Assembly (NCBI GenBank): GCA_027343965.1 | Contig: DAHWJX010000062.1 | Location: 1-7,935 of the forward strand | Direction: 5' to 3' | Length of the DNA stretch: 7,935 nucleotides | Origin: JAKACU01 sp021821185 | GTDB lineage: Bacteria; Bacillota; Bacilli; Alicyclobacillales; SLC66 | Part shown: positions 1-6,962 of the stretch, in pieces | How the letters are laid out: the number at the start of each line of letters is the position of its first letter | Position numbering within the stretch: the first letter of the stretch is position 1 | Program-made: the position numbers and the translations under genes | The notes under the pieces: generated by a model | The model's input: the letters and a program-made list of their open reading frames with translations, nothing else | Databases searched by the model: none | What the model was told of the DNA's origin: nothing

Positions 1-98
1 ACGGAAGGCGAAATCTTTGCCTCTTTCATACCTAATTACATCCCCCTTTGTCGATTACCTAATTTACTTCGTGATAAATACCACAAATCCCTTCTCGC

Positions 99-127
99 TT
101 GAGTTCTCCGACCAAGTGGCGTATTAT
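99..127 (+). promoter_or_regulatory. Sigma-A-type promoter for tRNA-Lys
   Basis: A -35 element TTGAGT (99-104; 4 of 6 to consensus) and a -10 element TATTAT (122-127; 5 of 6) are separated by exactly 17 bases. The expected start of transcription is near 133-135, about 8-10 bases before the mature tRNA 5' end, which suits a short leader removed by RNase P. The position and spacing are seen in the sequence; activity is inferred. Confidence 0.7.
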
Positions 128-142
128 AGGGATAAGTATCGT

Positions 143-218
143 GGGCCGTTAGCTCAACTGGTAGAGCATCCGACTCTTAATCGGAGGGTTGCAGGTTCGA
201 TTCCTGTACGACCCACCA
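143..218 (+). tRNA. tRNA-Lys (anticodon CTT)
   Basis: This 76-nt gene folds as a standard cloverleaf. It has a 7-bp acceptor stem, D stem GCTC/GAGC with GG in the loop, anticodon stem TCCGA/TCGGA around loop CTCTTAA (anticodon CTT, reading AAG), a 5-base variable region GGGTT, T stem GCAGG/CCTGT with loop TTCGATT, discriminator A and an encoded CCA end. The acceptor stem carries one oddity: base 4 is C and faces A at position 69, so one pair is mismatched; the base expected from the 3' arm is T. The gene stands alone here, with its own promoter upstream and a hairpin just downstream. Confidence 0.96.
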
Positions 219-222
219 ACAC

Positions 223-260
223 AAAGGCGGAGATCTTGAAAGTAAAAGATCTCCGCCTTT
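223..260. terminator. Probably bidirectional intrinsic terminator between tRNA-Lys and tpx
   Basis: A perfect 15-bp inverted repeat (223-237 with 246-260) encloses an 8-base loop. On the plus strand the stem ends in TTT and runs into the T-rich stretch CTTGTTGTATTGTTT, so it can end the tRNA transcript. On the minus strand it lies 13 bases after the tpx stop codon and the arm also ends in TTT, so it can end tpx too, with a weaker T tract. Two genes converge on it and no other terminator is visible for either. Confidence 0.85.
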
Positions 261-273
261 CTTGTTGTATTGT

Positions 274-798
274 TTACTTTTGCAGGGCTTCTTTTGCCGC
301 TTCAATAGCAACCTCATAATTGGGATGTTGCGTCACTTCAGGGACATATTCTACATAGGATACAACGCCATGTTGATTGATAACAAAGACGGCACGAGCT
401 TCAAGACGAAGGTCTTTCATGTATGTACCAAATGCGGTACCGAAAGACATGGAGCGATGATCTGACAACGTTTCGACTCGATCAATGCCAGCAGCACCAC
501 ACCAACGTTTTTGAGCAAAAGGCAGATCAGCGCTGACAGTAAGTACAACAACGTCATCGCCAAGTGTACTCGCCTCTTCGTTAAAGCGCCTTGTTTGTGC
601 ATCACAAACACCAGTGTCCAAAGATGGAACCACGCTGACTAAGACAACTCGACCAAAATACGATGATAGTTGGACATCTTTAAGAGAATTGGTTAAAAGC
701 GTAGCATCCGGCGCTTTATCCCCTATTTTCAATTCAGGTCCAACAAGGGTCACAGCCCCTCCAGCAAATGTAACTGCACCAGTACGTTCTTGTGACAT
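274..798 (-). CDS. tpx: Thiol peroxidase (Tpx-type atypical 2-Cys peroxiredoxin)
   Basis: This 174-residue cytoplasmic enzyme, close to the usual Tpx length of about 165-170, would reduce hydrogen peroxide and alkyl hydroperoxides using thioredoxin as electron donor. The Tpx signature PSLDTGVCDAQTRRFN spans residues 58-73. The peroxidatic cysteine is C65, with T62 and R135 (in LEARAVFVI) completing the usual Thr-Cys-Arg active site. The resolving cysteine is C100 in the Tpx-typical context DLPFAQKRWCG, so an intramolecular disulfide is expected. The residue roles come from family knowledge and positional matching. The start is supported by AAAGGTGG (812-805), six bases before the ATG. The gene lies 33 bases after the secreted-protein gene and converges with tRNA-Lys. 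A candidate promoter overlaps the end of the preceding gene, so it may be transcribed on its own. Confidence 0.97.
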   Translation of the reverse strand: MSQERTGAVTFAGGAVTLVGPELKIGDKAPDATLLTNSLKDVQLSSYFGRVVLVSVVPSLDTGVCDAQTRRFNEEASTLGDDVVVLTVSADLPFAQKRWCGAAGIDRVETLSDHRSMSFGTAFGTYMKDLRLEARAVFVINQHGVVSYVEYVPEVTQHPNYEVAIEAAKEALQK

Positions 799-831
799 GG
801 TACTCCACCTTTCCCATCCATCTATCTATTA

Positions 832-1689
832 TTACTTAACCATTATACCGTATAAATGAGCATGTTTGCCATGCAAAGGCAACATCAGACCGTGAGGACC
901 GGCTACTAAGGTCAAGCTTCCTGACCCCTCCACGCGATAGACATCTGCCCATAGTTCGTAAAGGTTCTCAACGAGGTCCACCTTTTTGTTTGTTGAACTC
1001 TTAGACGTGTCATCGATAATAACAGCCACTTTAGGGTCAAGAATGGTCAAAACTTTAGGTTGTGGACCACCTTGTAACTTCGACAATTGTAATAGCAAAA
1101 CGTCCTGTTCCCGTGGCCACGGGTCTGAATTCTGGCGTGGAACTTGCAGGACCGTTGCGACGTCCATATTGGGCACATCAACATGAAGCATCATGTAGGA
1201 GTGAGATAAACCTTGTTCATTTTGCGGCAAAATAGAAGCCGTTACCGAACCTATGCCATCAATACGCAAATTTTCCTTTCGGTGATAAAAGATCATCCCG
1301 CCCATGTCAATGGTAGGTCTTTCATCGACCCGGTCACCGACAAGCACCCGAACAGAAGCATGTAAATTGGCGCAGACAAGTTGATATAGAGCAAGATCAT
1401 TTTTCGTCAGATGACCAATCGGAACGCCATACAAAATAACGACATTCGTGCGAATGAGTTGTTGCAAAGGTTGTTTTGCTATTTTCCTTAAGGAATCATA
1501 AGGGATGCCATACAGGATTTTATCTTGTACTATAACGCGAAAGCATGGCGGTGCAGCATACACGTCCAGGCGTGATGTGGCAGGCACATCAGGACTTGTT
1601 GCAGCTAGCACAGGTGCATGAAGCAACGCAATTCCTGACATACAAAGAATGGTACATATGATCCCCATCATGAAGCGTCTCCACATCAT
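832..1689 (-). CDS. Secreted protein of unknown function
   Basis: I do not recognise this 285-residue protein. It begins with a clear signal peptide: positive residues R4-R5, a hydrophobic core at about 7-23, and likely cleavage after A29 or A30 in PVLAAT. No lipobox is present and no later membrane segment is obvious, so export outside the membrane or to the wall is expected. After cleavage there are only two cysteines, C49 and C106. Residues 57-79 and 84-106 look like a short tandem repeat, with ILYGIP (58-63) echoed by ILYGVP (85-90) at a 27-residue offset and an L-x-K following each. The second half is rich in beta-like hydrophobic runs. The start has ribosome-binding bases AAGGCGGGG overlapping the dinG stop; a second ATG follows at once. 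The gene is 12 bases after dinG, suggesting co-transcription, but the neighbours do not suggest a role. Confidence 0.85.
   Translation of the reverse strand: MMWRRFMMGIICTILCMSGIALLHAPVLAATSPDVPATSRLDVYAAPPCFRVIVQDKILYGIPYDSLRKIAKQPLQQLIRTNVVILYGVPIGHLTKNDLALYQLVCANLHASVRVLVGDRVDERPTIDMGGMIFYHRKENLRIDGIGSVTASILPQNEQGLSHSYMMLHVDVPNMDVATVLQVPRQNSDPWPREQDVLLLQLSKLQGGPQPKVLTILDPKVAVIIDDTSKSSTNKKVDLVENLYELWADVYRVEGSGSLTLVAGPHGLMLPLHGKHAHLYGIMVK
842..871 (-). promoter_or_regulatory. Candidate promoter for tpx inside the end of the preceding gene
   Basis: On the minus strand a perfect -10 box TATAAT (847-842) sits in the last codons of the secreted-protein gene. The best -35 is the poor TGGCAA (871-866; 3 of 6) at 18 bases, and there is no extended TGn motif. 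Initiation would fall near 835, giving a leader of about 36 bases that contains the tpx ribosome binding site. The -10 match is seen; function is inferred. Confidence 0.42.
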
Positions 1690-1701
1690 TATAGCCCCGC
1701 C

Positions 1702-4548
1702 TTAAAAGTAAGCGTCTGCTTGTTGTACACTGTCCTCAAGTGACCCAATGTGTTGCGAAAGCCGCGGTAATGACCGTAAAAAAAGTTTCCCATACGATGC
1801 TTGGAAAATGCGATTATCCAAAACAAATACAGCACCTCGATCCTGACTAGAACGGATGAGCCGACCAAATCCCTGCGTAAATCGAATAACGGCTTGTGGG
1901 ACAGAGTAATCCATAAACGGGTGTCTGCCCTGCTGTTTGAGGCGCTCGGTCCTTGCTTCTACGATTGGATTGGTTGGCACATCAAACGGTAACTTGACAA
2001 TGACAATACAGGATAAGTCTTCCCCTTTGATGTCAATTCCTTCCCAAAAGCTATTGACGCCAAATAAAACCGCTCGATTCGTTCGTCGAAATGTTTCAAT
2101 CAATCGCGAACGGCGATGGTCATCATGCCCCTGTGCCAAAAGTCGAATACCCTGTTGTAAAAAGGGCTGATGTTGTTTTTGATACACCATTTCCAGCATC
2201 TGATACGAGGTGAATAAAACTAACGTACGTCCTTTTGCTTTCACCGCAATGGATCGAATAGCATGGCCAACGGCTTCAGAAAAACTCGGATCATTTACCT
2301 TAGGCAAATCATTCGGCATACATAAAATCGCTTGACGATCATACAAAAAAGGTGAACTCACGATAAGATCGTCGACTTTTCCTTCTGTCATCAAGGGCAA
2401 CAAGCCAACTTGTGACAAGAAATAAGTAAATGATCGATCTACTGTCAACGTTGCTGACGTAAAAATGACGCTATCACGCTTGTCGTATAGCGATGACCGA
2501 AGAATGCCGCCAACGGACAACGGCGCCAGATGAAACGAAGCGCTGACACCGGATTTGCGCGTCCATTTTGTTAACCAACCAACAAACTCATCCTCACTTT
2601 GGGTGAGCAATGTAACATCAAGTACGACCGTGAACCCATTAGCAATATGCCTCACTAAACCAAAAACATCCTCCATACGACCTGCCATCGTATCGGATCG
2701 TTCGATCTCTTCAATCAATCGCTCATATTCTTTAATAACTGTGCTTAAAATTTGATTGGCTTGCTGTACACGCTGTGCACAGTCTAAGACAGAGGCATAC
2801 CTATCCTCTTCCAAGAGGAGCTTTGTGATACGAACTTCCGGTCGATTAGCTCGTCCCTCGAGAAATCGATGAATCGCCTGAAAAAGCGATTTGCTTTCTT
2901 TGGCAAGATCAAGCACCGTTCTGTACGCTTTTTGCGCTACGGTAAGATATGGCTGCCACTCTGCCTTGCCTTGAACAATGGAAGCAGCCAACATCGCCTC
3001 TAATTCTGGCAAGTGACTCGTACGTGTTTGTACAAGCCGATCCATGAATCGACGCAATTCTTCTTCTTTGGCCTCAGCACCCAGATTTTTCGTAGCTTGC
3101 TCTTCTAAGTGGTGAGCTTCGTCAAGGATCACGTGTTTGTGCGGCGGCAAAACGCGATGATCAGCCATGATGTCAGAAAGTACGAGGGAATGGTTTGTAA
3201 TCAAGATATCGGATGACAATGCACGCTGTCGCGCGACAAAGAAATAACAATCATGAAAAAATGGGCACCTTTTACCGAGGCAAGATTCCGTCTCACTTTG
3301 AATGGTGCGCCACCACTCCGTCTCTCTACCTTCCATCGCCAATTCTTCGCGATCTCCCGTGCTTGACTGTGTCAACCAACTAAGAACAGCAACGATAAAA
3401 TTTGCTTCCTCATTGAGTAAGACTGGCAGAGCCTGAGCTTTCTGTGCAACCTTTCGCAAACAAACGTAGTTATTGCGCCCTTTCAAGATCGTACTACTAA
3501 AAGAAAAAGGCAATGCTTTTTTTGCAATCTCAATATCCTGGGTTTGCAGTTGCTCTTGCAAAGCTACGGTATGTGTAGCAACAACCACACGCTGTCCCGT
3601 CTGAACAGCATACGAAATGGCTGGCAATAAATAACCTAACGATTTACCCGTGCCTGTACCTGCTTCAACCACAAGTAAACGCGACGCAGCAAACGCTTGG
3701 GCTACTTTTTTTGCCATTTGCTCCTGGCCGATACGGCGTTCAAAGGCAAAATTCGTGATACCTTGTAGGGAATGGCGCAAAAGTTTAACAGTAGTCGCCA
3801 CAAAGTCTTCTTGCACTGGATTGTTGTCTCGCTGTATAGCGTTCTCAGCGACTTTAGCAGCCTCTAGAAACGCCAAGTCGAAGAGTACTTTGATAGGTTT
3901 GTCTGATGCTTGGGACGCATTAGAAAACAAATACGTAATCGCATCTTGCATAATTTGGCGAAGTGAATTTGACAGGGAAGGTGCTAGGGCGATCGTCTGT
4001 AACGTAATCAATGGTAAGTCAAATAGTCCCTGAAACAATCGCGCACAAGTTTGCTCATATAATCGGATCAGGTCATATAATGGCAGCGTTGAAGGATCAT
4101 CGATTGCACCCCCCATCAACCCATAAAATGCGGCTGCATCAAACACCAATCGTCGCGACAAGGTAGGAACGACGATTCGCACTAATGATCCAAAATCGAT
4201 CCATTGCGCCACATCAAGTGACGCATAACCGAATTCTTCCACAATCCTTTCGAGTTTACTGGCAGCTTCGTCAGACTCTACAACGACAAAGGAACCGCCA
4301 ATTTTTTCGCAAAGTATAGTCCACACTCGGCCAAAATCCTGAATCACCTGAGTTTGATCCCTGTTTTCGTCATGCAAGTGATAATGCTCTGAATTTCCAT
4401 CGCGAAAGGCATGTACCTGAACACGTGAAATCGGATTGTACAAAATAATTTCCTGAATAACATCTTCACCATTCGATAATGGTACCCATCGCCACGCTAA
4501 TAAACTATACTTCTGATTCAAAGACAAGCCACCCTCGTCCAATCCCAT
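1702..4548 (-). CDS. dinG: DinG-family ATP-dependent DNA helicase with degenerate exonuclease-like N-terminal domain
   Basis: This 948-residue superfamily 2 helicase is of the XPD/DinG type, expected to unwind damaged or structured DNA 5' to 3'. Visible motifs, numbered from the ATG: Walker A EAGTGTGKS (295-303), motif Ia VVATHTVALQEQL, DEAH box (476-479), SATL motif III, FWEGID motif V (834-839) and QGFGRLIR motif VI (892-899). Four cysteines, C363, C423, C428 and C434, match the Fe-S cluster spacing of E. coli DinG (C-x4-C-x5-C for the last three). Residues 1 to about 240 occupy the place of the DnaQ-like exonuclease of Gram-positive DinG and end in the familiar LPLITLQTI linker, but the DEDDh catalytic residues seem absent. 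The start is uncertain: no ribosome binding site precedes ATG 4548, while GAGGGTGG (4536-4529) suits TTG at 4521, or possibly TTG at 4527. The gene lies 39 bases after the TPR gene. Confidence 0.94.
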   Translation of the reverse strand: MGLDEGGLSLNQKYSLLAWRWVPLSNGEDVIQEIILYNPISRVQVHAFRDGNSEHYHLHDENRDQTQVIQDFGRVWTILCEKIGGSFVVVESDEAASKLERIVEEFGYASLDVAQWIDFGSLVRIVVPTLSRRLVFDAAAFYGLMGGAIDDPSTLPLYDLIRLYEQTCARLFQGLFDLPLITLQTIALAPSLSNSLRQIMQDAITYLFSNASQASDKPIKVLFDLAFLEAAKVAENAIQRDNNPVQEDFVATTVKLLRHSLQGITNFAFERRIGQEQMAKKVAQAFAASRLLVVEAGTGTGKSLGYLLPAISYAVQTGQRVVVATHTVALQEQLQTQDIEIAKKALPFSFSSTILKGRNNYVCLRKVAQKAQALPVLLNEEANFIVAVLSWLTQSSTGDREELAMEGRETEWWRTIQSETESCLGKRCPFFHDCYFFVARQRALSSDILITNHSLVLSDIMADHRVLPPHKHVILDEAHHLEEQATKNLGAEAKEEELRRFMDRLVQTRTSHLPELEAMLAASIVQGKAEWQPYLTVAQKAYRTVLDLAKESKSLFQAIHRFLEGRANRPEVRITKLLLEEDRYASVLDCAQRVQQANQILSTVIKEYERLIEEIERSDTMAGRMEDVFGLVRHIANGFTVVLDVTLLTQSEDEFVGWLTKWTRKSGVSASFHLAPLSVGGILRSSLYDKRDSVIFTSATLTVDRSFTYFLSQVGLLPLMTEGKVDDLIVSSPFLYDRQAILCMPNDLPKVNDPSFSEAVGHAIRSIAVKAKGRTLVLFTSYQMLEMVYQKQHQPFLQQGIRLLAQGHDDHRRSRLIETFRRTNRAVLFGVNSFWEGIDIKGEDLSCIVIVKLPFDVPTNPIVEARTERLKQQGRHPFMDYSVPQAVIRFTQGFGRLIRSSQDRGAVFVLDNRIFQASYGKLFLRSLPRLSQHIGSLEDSVQQADAYF

Positions 4549-4556
4549 TTGAAATT

Positions 4557-4586
4557 AGTATCCGAGAATGTATGCCACTCTGTCAA
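4557..4586 (-). promoter_or_regulatory. Candidate promoter for dinG
   Basis: In the TPR-dinG gap the minus strand carries a perfect -35 TTGACA (4586-4581), partly overlapping the end of the TPR stop region, and a moderate -10 GATACT (4562-4557; 4 of 6) after 18 bases. Initiation would fall near 4550, almost on the listed ATG. That start would then be practically leaderless, which favours a TTG start downstream at 4521 behind GAGGGTGG. The boxes are seen; use is inferred. Confidence 0.45.
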
Positions 4587-4587
4587 T

Positions 4588-6018
4588 TTAAGAGTACGTC
4601 ACAGGGGAATTTTTCGTGTCATCATGGGTGACCTCATCCACATCGGATTGTGCTTGGCGAACAGCTGCACTCAAATACATCAAGGCATCCTCGTGCGTTC
4701 GGTCTACTGCCAAGGCACCTTGAAGATAACGAACAGCTTTTACCGCATTGCCTGTTTCTAAATAAAAGCGACCCAATTCGGTTAAGCCATGGACTTTAGC
4801 CCGTTCGTCCTTTACCTGAAGAATACGAGACAAATATAGCCGCGCTTCAGCAAATTGTTTTCGTGCCGTTGCAATGCGCGTTAACCCTGTCAAAACAGTC
4901 AAATCAGCCCCATGCTGATTGGTATACACCGTGAACATATGCTCCGCATCGTCGAGTTGTCCACAACTATACAATGCCCATGCCAATCGAGCTAATGGCT
5001 TTTTGGCCTGTGGTTGTAAAGAAGCCATCTTTTTGTACAAAGCTACCGCCGTTGTATAGTCGCCCATTTGTAAGGCCATTTCGCCAAGACCTGATAATGC
5101 TTTATCGACAGCTTTATGTTCACGTATCATACGCCGATACACTTGTTGTGCTTCATCTACTTTATGTAAGACACGCAAAATGTGAGCTAATTCCATGTTC
5201 GTGTCGATGTCTGACGGACTATACTGTACTGCCTTTCGATAACATGCTAACGCTTTTTTTGGTCGTTTCAGGGCGAATACCGCGGCACCGTAAAGTCGCC
5301 ATGCAATGGCGTCTTTCGCGTCAAGGGATACAGCGGTGTGTGCTGCATGTGCCGCTTTACTATAATCTTTAATCATATAGGCGCAGATGGAAAGATTCAC
5401 ATGCGCATCAACATAGTCAGGTCGTTTGTCTGTCACCTGCTGAAGTTCAGCTAACGCATCATCATAGCGACCCTTTCGCACAAAAATCTGTGCTTTCGCC
5501 TCGTGGGCTGCCACTAGAAGTAGAGGATTTTGTGCTGTTAATTGGACGATCATCACTTGACGCTCTGACTCTTCGTAGCGATTTTTAGCAAGATAACTAA
5601 TGGCTAGCAATAAACGAACCATCGCCGCGTCAGGATTCATGGCGAGTATGCGTTCAAAAGTATCGATAGATTCGTCATACATAAGGAGGTCAAAATAACC
5701 TAATCCCTTTTTTAACATAAGGAGACCGTTCTCAGATTGGAACAATACATCATAATCATCATGGGGCACAACATCATCAACCAAAGATGGAGGTGTTGGG
5801 ACTTGGATGTCCTGCGAATCAGGGAAGTATTGTTCATACAAATCCTGCACTTGATCCTCAAAGTCCATCCATAACTCTAAACATCGGGAGTTCATCGCAT
5901 GCAACGCTCGTAGTTCCTGGTAAAGGTACGTACGTTGCTCTTCATCAGCATAACGTAGTTGATCAGCAATACGAGTAACGGCACGTTGCAGTTGCGCGTA
6001 CGGTTGTTCACACAGCAT
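4588..6018 (-). CDS. Tetratricopeptide repeat (TPR) protein
   Basis: This 476-residue protein has no signal peptide or membrane segment, so it is probably a cytoplasmic scaffold or adaptor. From about residue 99 to 441 it is built almost entirely of some ten 34-residue TPR-like helical hairpins. The clearest are near 99-131, 170-199, 202-234, 236-269, 304-337 and 407-440, with typical spacing of small and aromatic residues such as GDYTTAVALYKK. Residues 1-70 are a charged, probably helical segment, followed by an acidic, proline-containing linker (about 71-92). The C-terminal tail is polar and acidic. No enzymatic domain is visible, so partner and function are unknown. It lies 62 bases after panC, where panD often sits in Bacilli, and 39 bases before dinG. 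ATG 6018 is the only reasonable start; its GGGGG ribosome binding site (6032-6028) lies inside a hairpin. Confidence 0.9.
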   Translation of the reverse strand: MLCEQPYAQLQRAVTRIADQLRYADEEQRTYLYQELRALHAMNSRCLELWMDFEDQVQDLYEQYFPDSQDIQVPTPPSLVDDVVPHDDYDVLFQSENGLLMLKKGLGYFDLLMYDESIDTFERILAMNPDAAMVRLLLAISYLAKNRYEESERQVMIVQLTAQNPLLLVAAHEAKAQIFVRKGRYDDALAELQQVTDKRPDYVDAHVNLSICAYMIKDYSKAAHAAHTAVSLDAKDAIAWRLYGAAVFALKRPKKALACYRKAVQYSPSDIDTNMELAHILRVLHKVDEAQQVYRRMIREHKAVDKALSGLGEMALQMGDYTTAVALYKKMASLQPQAKKPLARLAWALYSCGQLDDAEHMFTVYTNQHGADLTVLTGLTRIATARKQFAEARLYLSRILQVKDERAKVHGLTELGRFYLETGNAVKAVRYLQGALAVDRTHEDALMYLSAAVRQAQSDVDEVTHDDTKNSPVTYS

Positions 6019-6059
6019 AAAGGGACACCCCCAGTATTTTATCTTAGGGTGTCCCTTTA
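6018..6059 (-). promoter_or_regulatory. Hairpin covering the TPR gene start (translational block or weak terminator)
   Basis: In the panC-TPR gap a perfect 13-bp inverted repeat (6059-6047 with 6030-6018, minus strand) encloses a 16-base loop. The 3' arm contains most of the G-rich ribosome binding site, ends in TTT and includes the A of the ATG. It resembles an intrinsic terminator for birA-panB-panC, but the T tract is only TTT before ATG. It could instead hide the start site in read-through mRNA. The loop holds TAAAAT (6041-6036), a possible -10, though without a good -35. Confidence 0.65.
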
Positions 6060-6080
6060 GAATGTATTTTTATGCATTTA

Positions 6081-6947
6081 TTACAATATAACCAGTTCTT
6101 GGTTGTCAATTAAACGTGTGGAACCAAAATAACCTGCGATCGCACACAGCACAGAATCATTCTCACCCACTGTCGTTACTGGTGATAAAGTCGCATCATC
6201 GACAAAAGACAAATAATCAAGACGTAACCCAGGCACCGTGCGTAGCCTTTCTATCGCTCTATCTCGTAACTTTTCCACATTTCGTTCACCATCTTGAAAA
6301 CGGCGTAGCACGTCCTGCAGCACCTGTTGCAAGATGGGGGCGTCACGCCTTTGTTCTGAGGTAAGATAGACATTTCTTGAACTCTTGGCCAAGCCGTCCC
6401 TTTCCCGAATGATAGGACATGGCACAATGGACACATCGATGGACAAGTCAGCGACCATTCTTCGTATAATACGCCATTGTTGCGCATCCTTTTTACCAAA
6501 GTAAGCTTTATCAGGCATCACAATTTGAAATAGTTTGGCAACCACAGTACATACACCATCAAAATGTCCAGGCCTTGATGCGCCACACAAATGATCACCC
6601 AATTGGTCCACATGTACCCTTGTCAGCACAGGGTTTTCACCATACATATCGCGAACGCTCGGAGCAAAAACAAGATCAACACCTTCACTGGCGCACAGTG
6701 TAAGGTCCTGTTCAAGGCTTCTAGGATAACGATCTAAATCCTCGGATGGTCCAAATTGTAGAGGGTTTACAAAAATCGATGCCACAACGATATCATTTTC
6801 TTCGCGAGCTTTTTGGATCAAGGAAGCGTGACCTTCATGCAAATATCCCATCGTAGGGACAAACCCCGTGTCACTCTTACCATCTTTTTGCGCTCTTGTC
6901 ACGCTGAGCCATGCTTTGCATTCGGCAATCGTATGTACCACTTTCAA
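6081..6947 (-). CDS. panC: Pantothenate synthetase (pantoate--beta-alanine ligase)
   Basis: PanC joins pantoate and beta-alanine using ATP, through a pantoyl-adenylate, to give pantothenate in the CoA pathway. The 288 residues match the usual length of about 280. Family motifs appear in order: PTMGYLHEGH (31-40), whose HEGH is the HIGH-like nucleotide-binding motif; FVNPLQFGPSEDLDRYPR (59-76); GDHLCGASRPGHFDGV (117-132), a substrate and lid region; FGKKDAQQ (150-157); and RERDGLAKSSRN (181-192), containing the KMSKS-like loop. The start codon is TTG, chosen because AAAGGAG (6963-6957) lies nine bases upstream and because MKVVHTIAE matches the usual PanC N-terminus. The gene starts 15 bases after the panB stop, and its ribosome binding site touches that stop, so the two are an operon. 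The product appears complete. Confidence 0.98.
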   Translation of the reverse strand: MKVVHTIAECKAWLSVTRAQKDGKSDTGFVPTMGYLHEGHASLIQKAREENDIVVASIFVNPLQFGPSEDLDRYPRSLEQDLTLCASEGVDLVFAPSVRDMYGENPVLTRVHVDQLGDHLCGASRPGHFDGVCTVVAKLFQIVMPDKAYFGKKDAQQWRIIRRMVADLSIDVSIVPCPIIRERDGLAKSSRNVYLTSEQRRDAPILQQVLQDVLRRFQDGERNVEKLRDRAIERLRTVPGLRLDYLSFVDDATLSPVTTVGENDSVLCAIAGYFGSTRLIDNQELVIL

Positions 6948-6962
6948 GCAGCTTTACTCCTT

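Noticed and set aside
8..22. Small hairpin GGCGAA/TTTGCC near the left edge
   Set aside because: Only six pairs with one G-T and a three-base loop, with no clear T tract and no visible gene upstream; not enough to call a terminator.
17..319. 100-codon plus-strand open frame at the left edge
   Set aside because: It runs straight through the tRNA gene and the terminator hairpin and has no ribosome binding site; it is a chance frame.
861..889. Overlapping short inverted repeats (GCATG/CATGC, TTGCC/GGCAA) upstream of tpx as an operator
   Set aside because: Five-base arms within coding sequence are expected by chance, and they match no known peroxide-regulator site.
1006..1032. KVAVIIDDT (residues 220-228 of the secreted protein) resembling a polysaccharide deacetylase metal motif
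   Set aside because: The rest of the deacetylase signature, including the H-x3-H motif, is absent and the remaining chain is too short for that fold.
3650..4033. 127-codon plus-strand open frame inside dinG
   Set aside because: It lies wholly antisense to a strongly conserved helicase region and its translation shows no recognisable pattern.
4974..5372. 132-codon plus-strand open frame inside the TPR gene
   Set aside because: It is antisense to well-formed TPR repeats, with unusual composition and no start signals.
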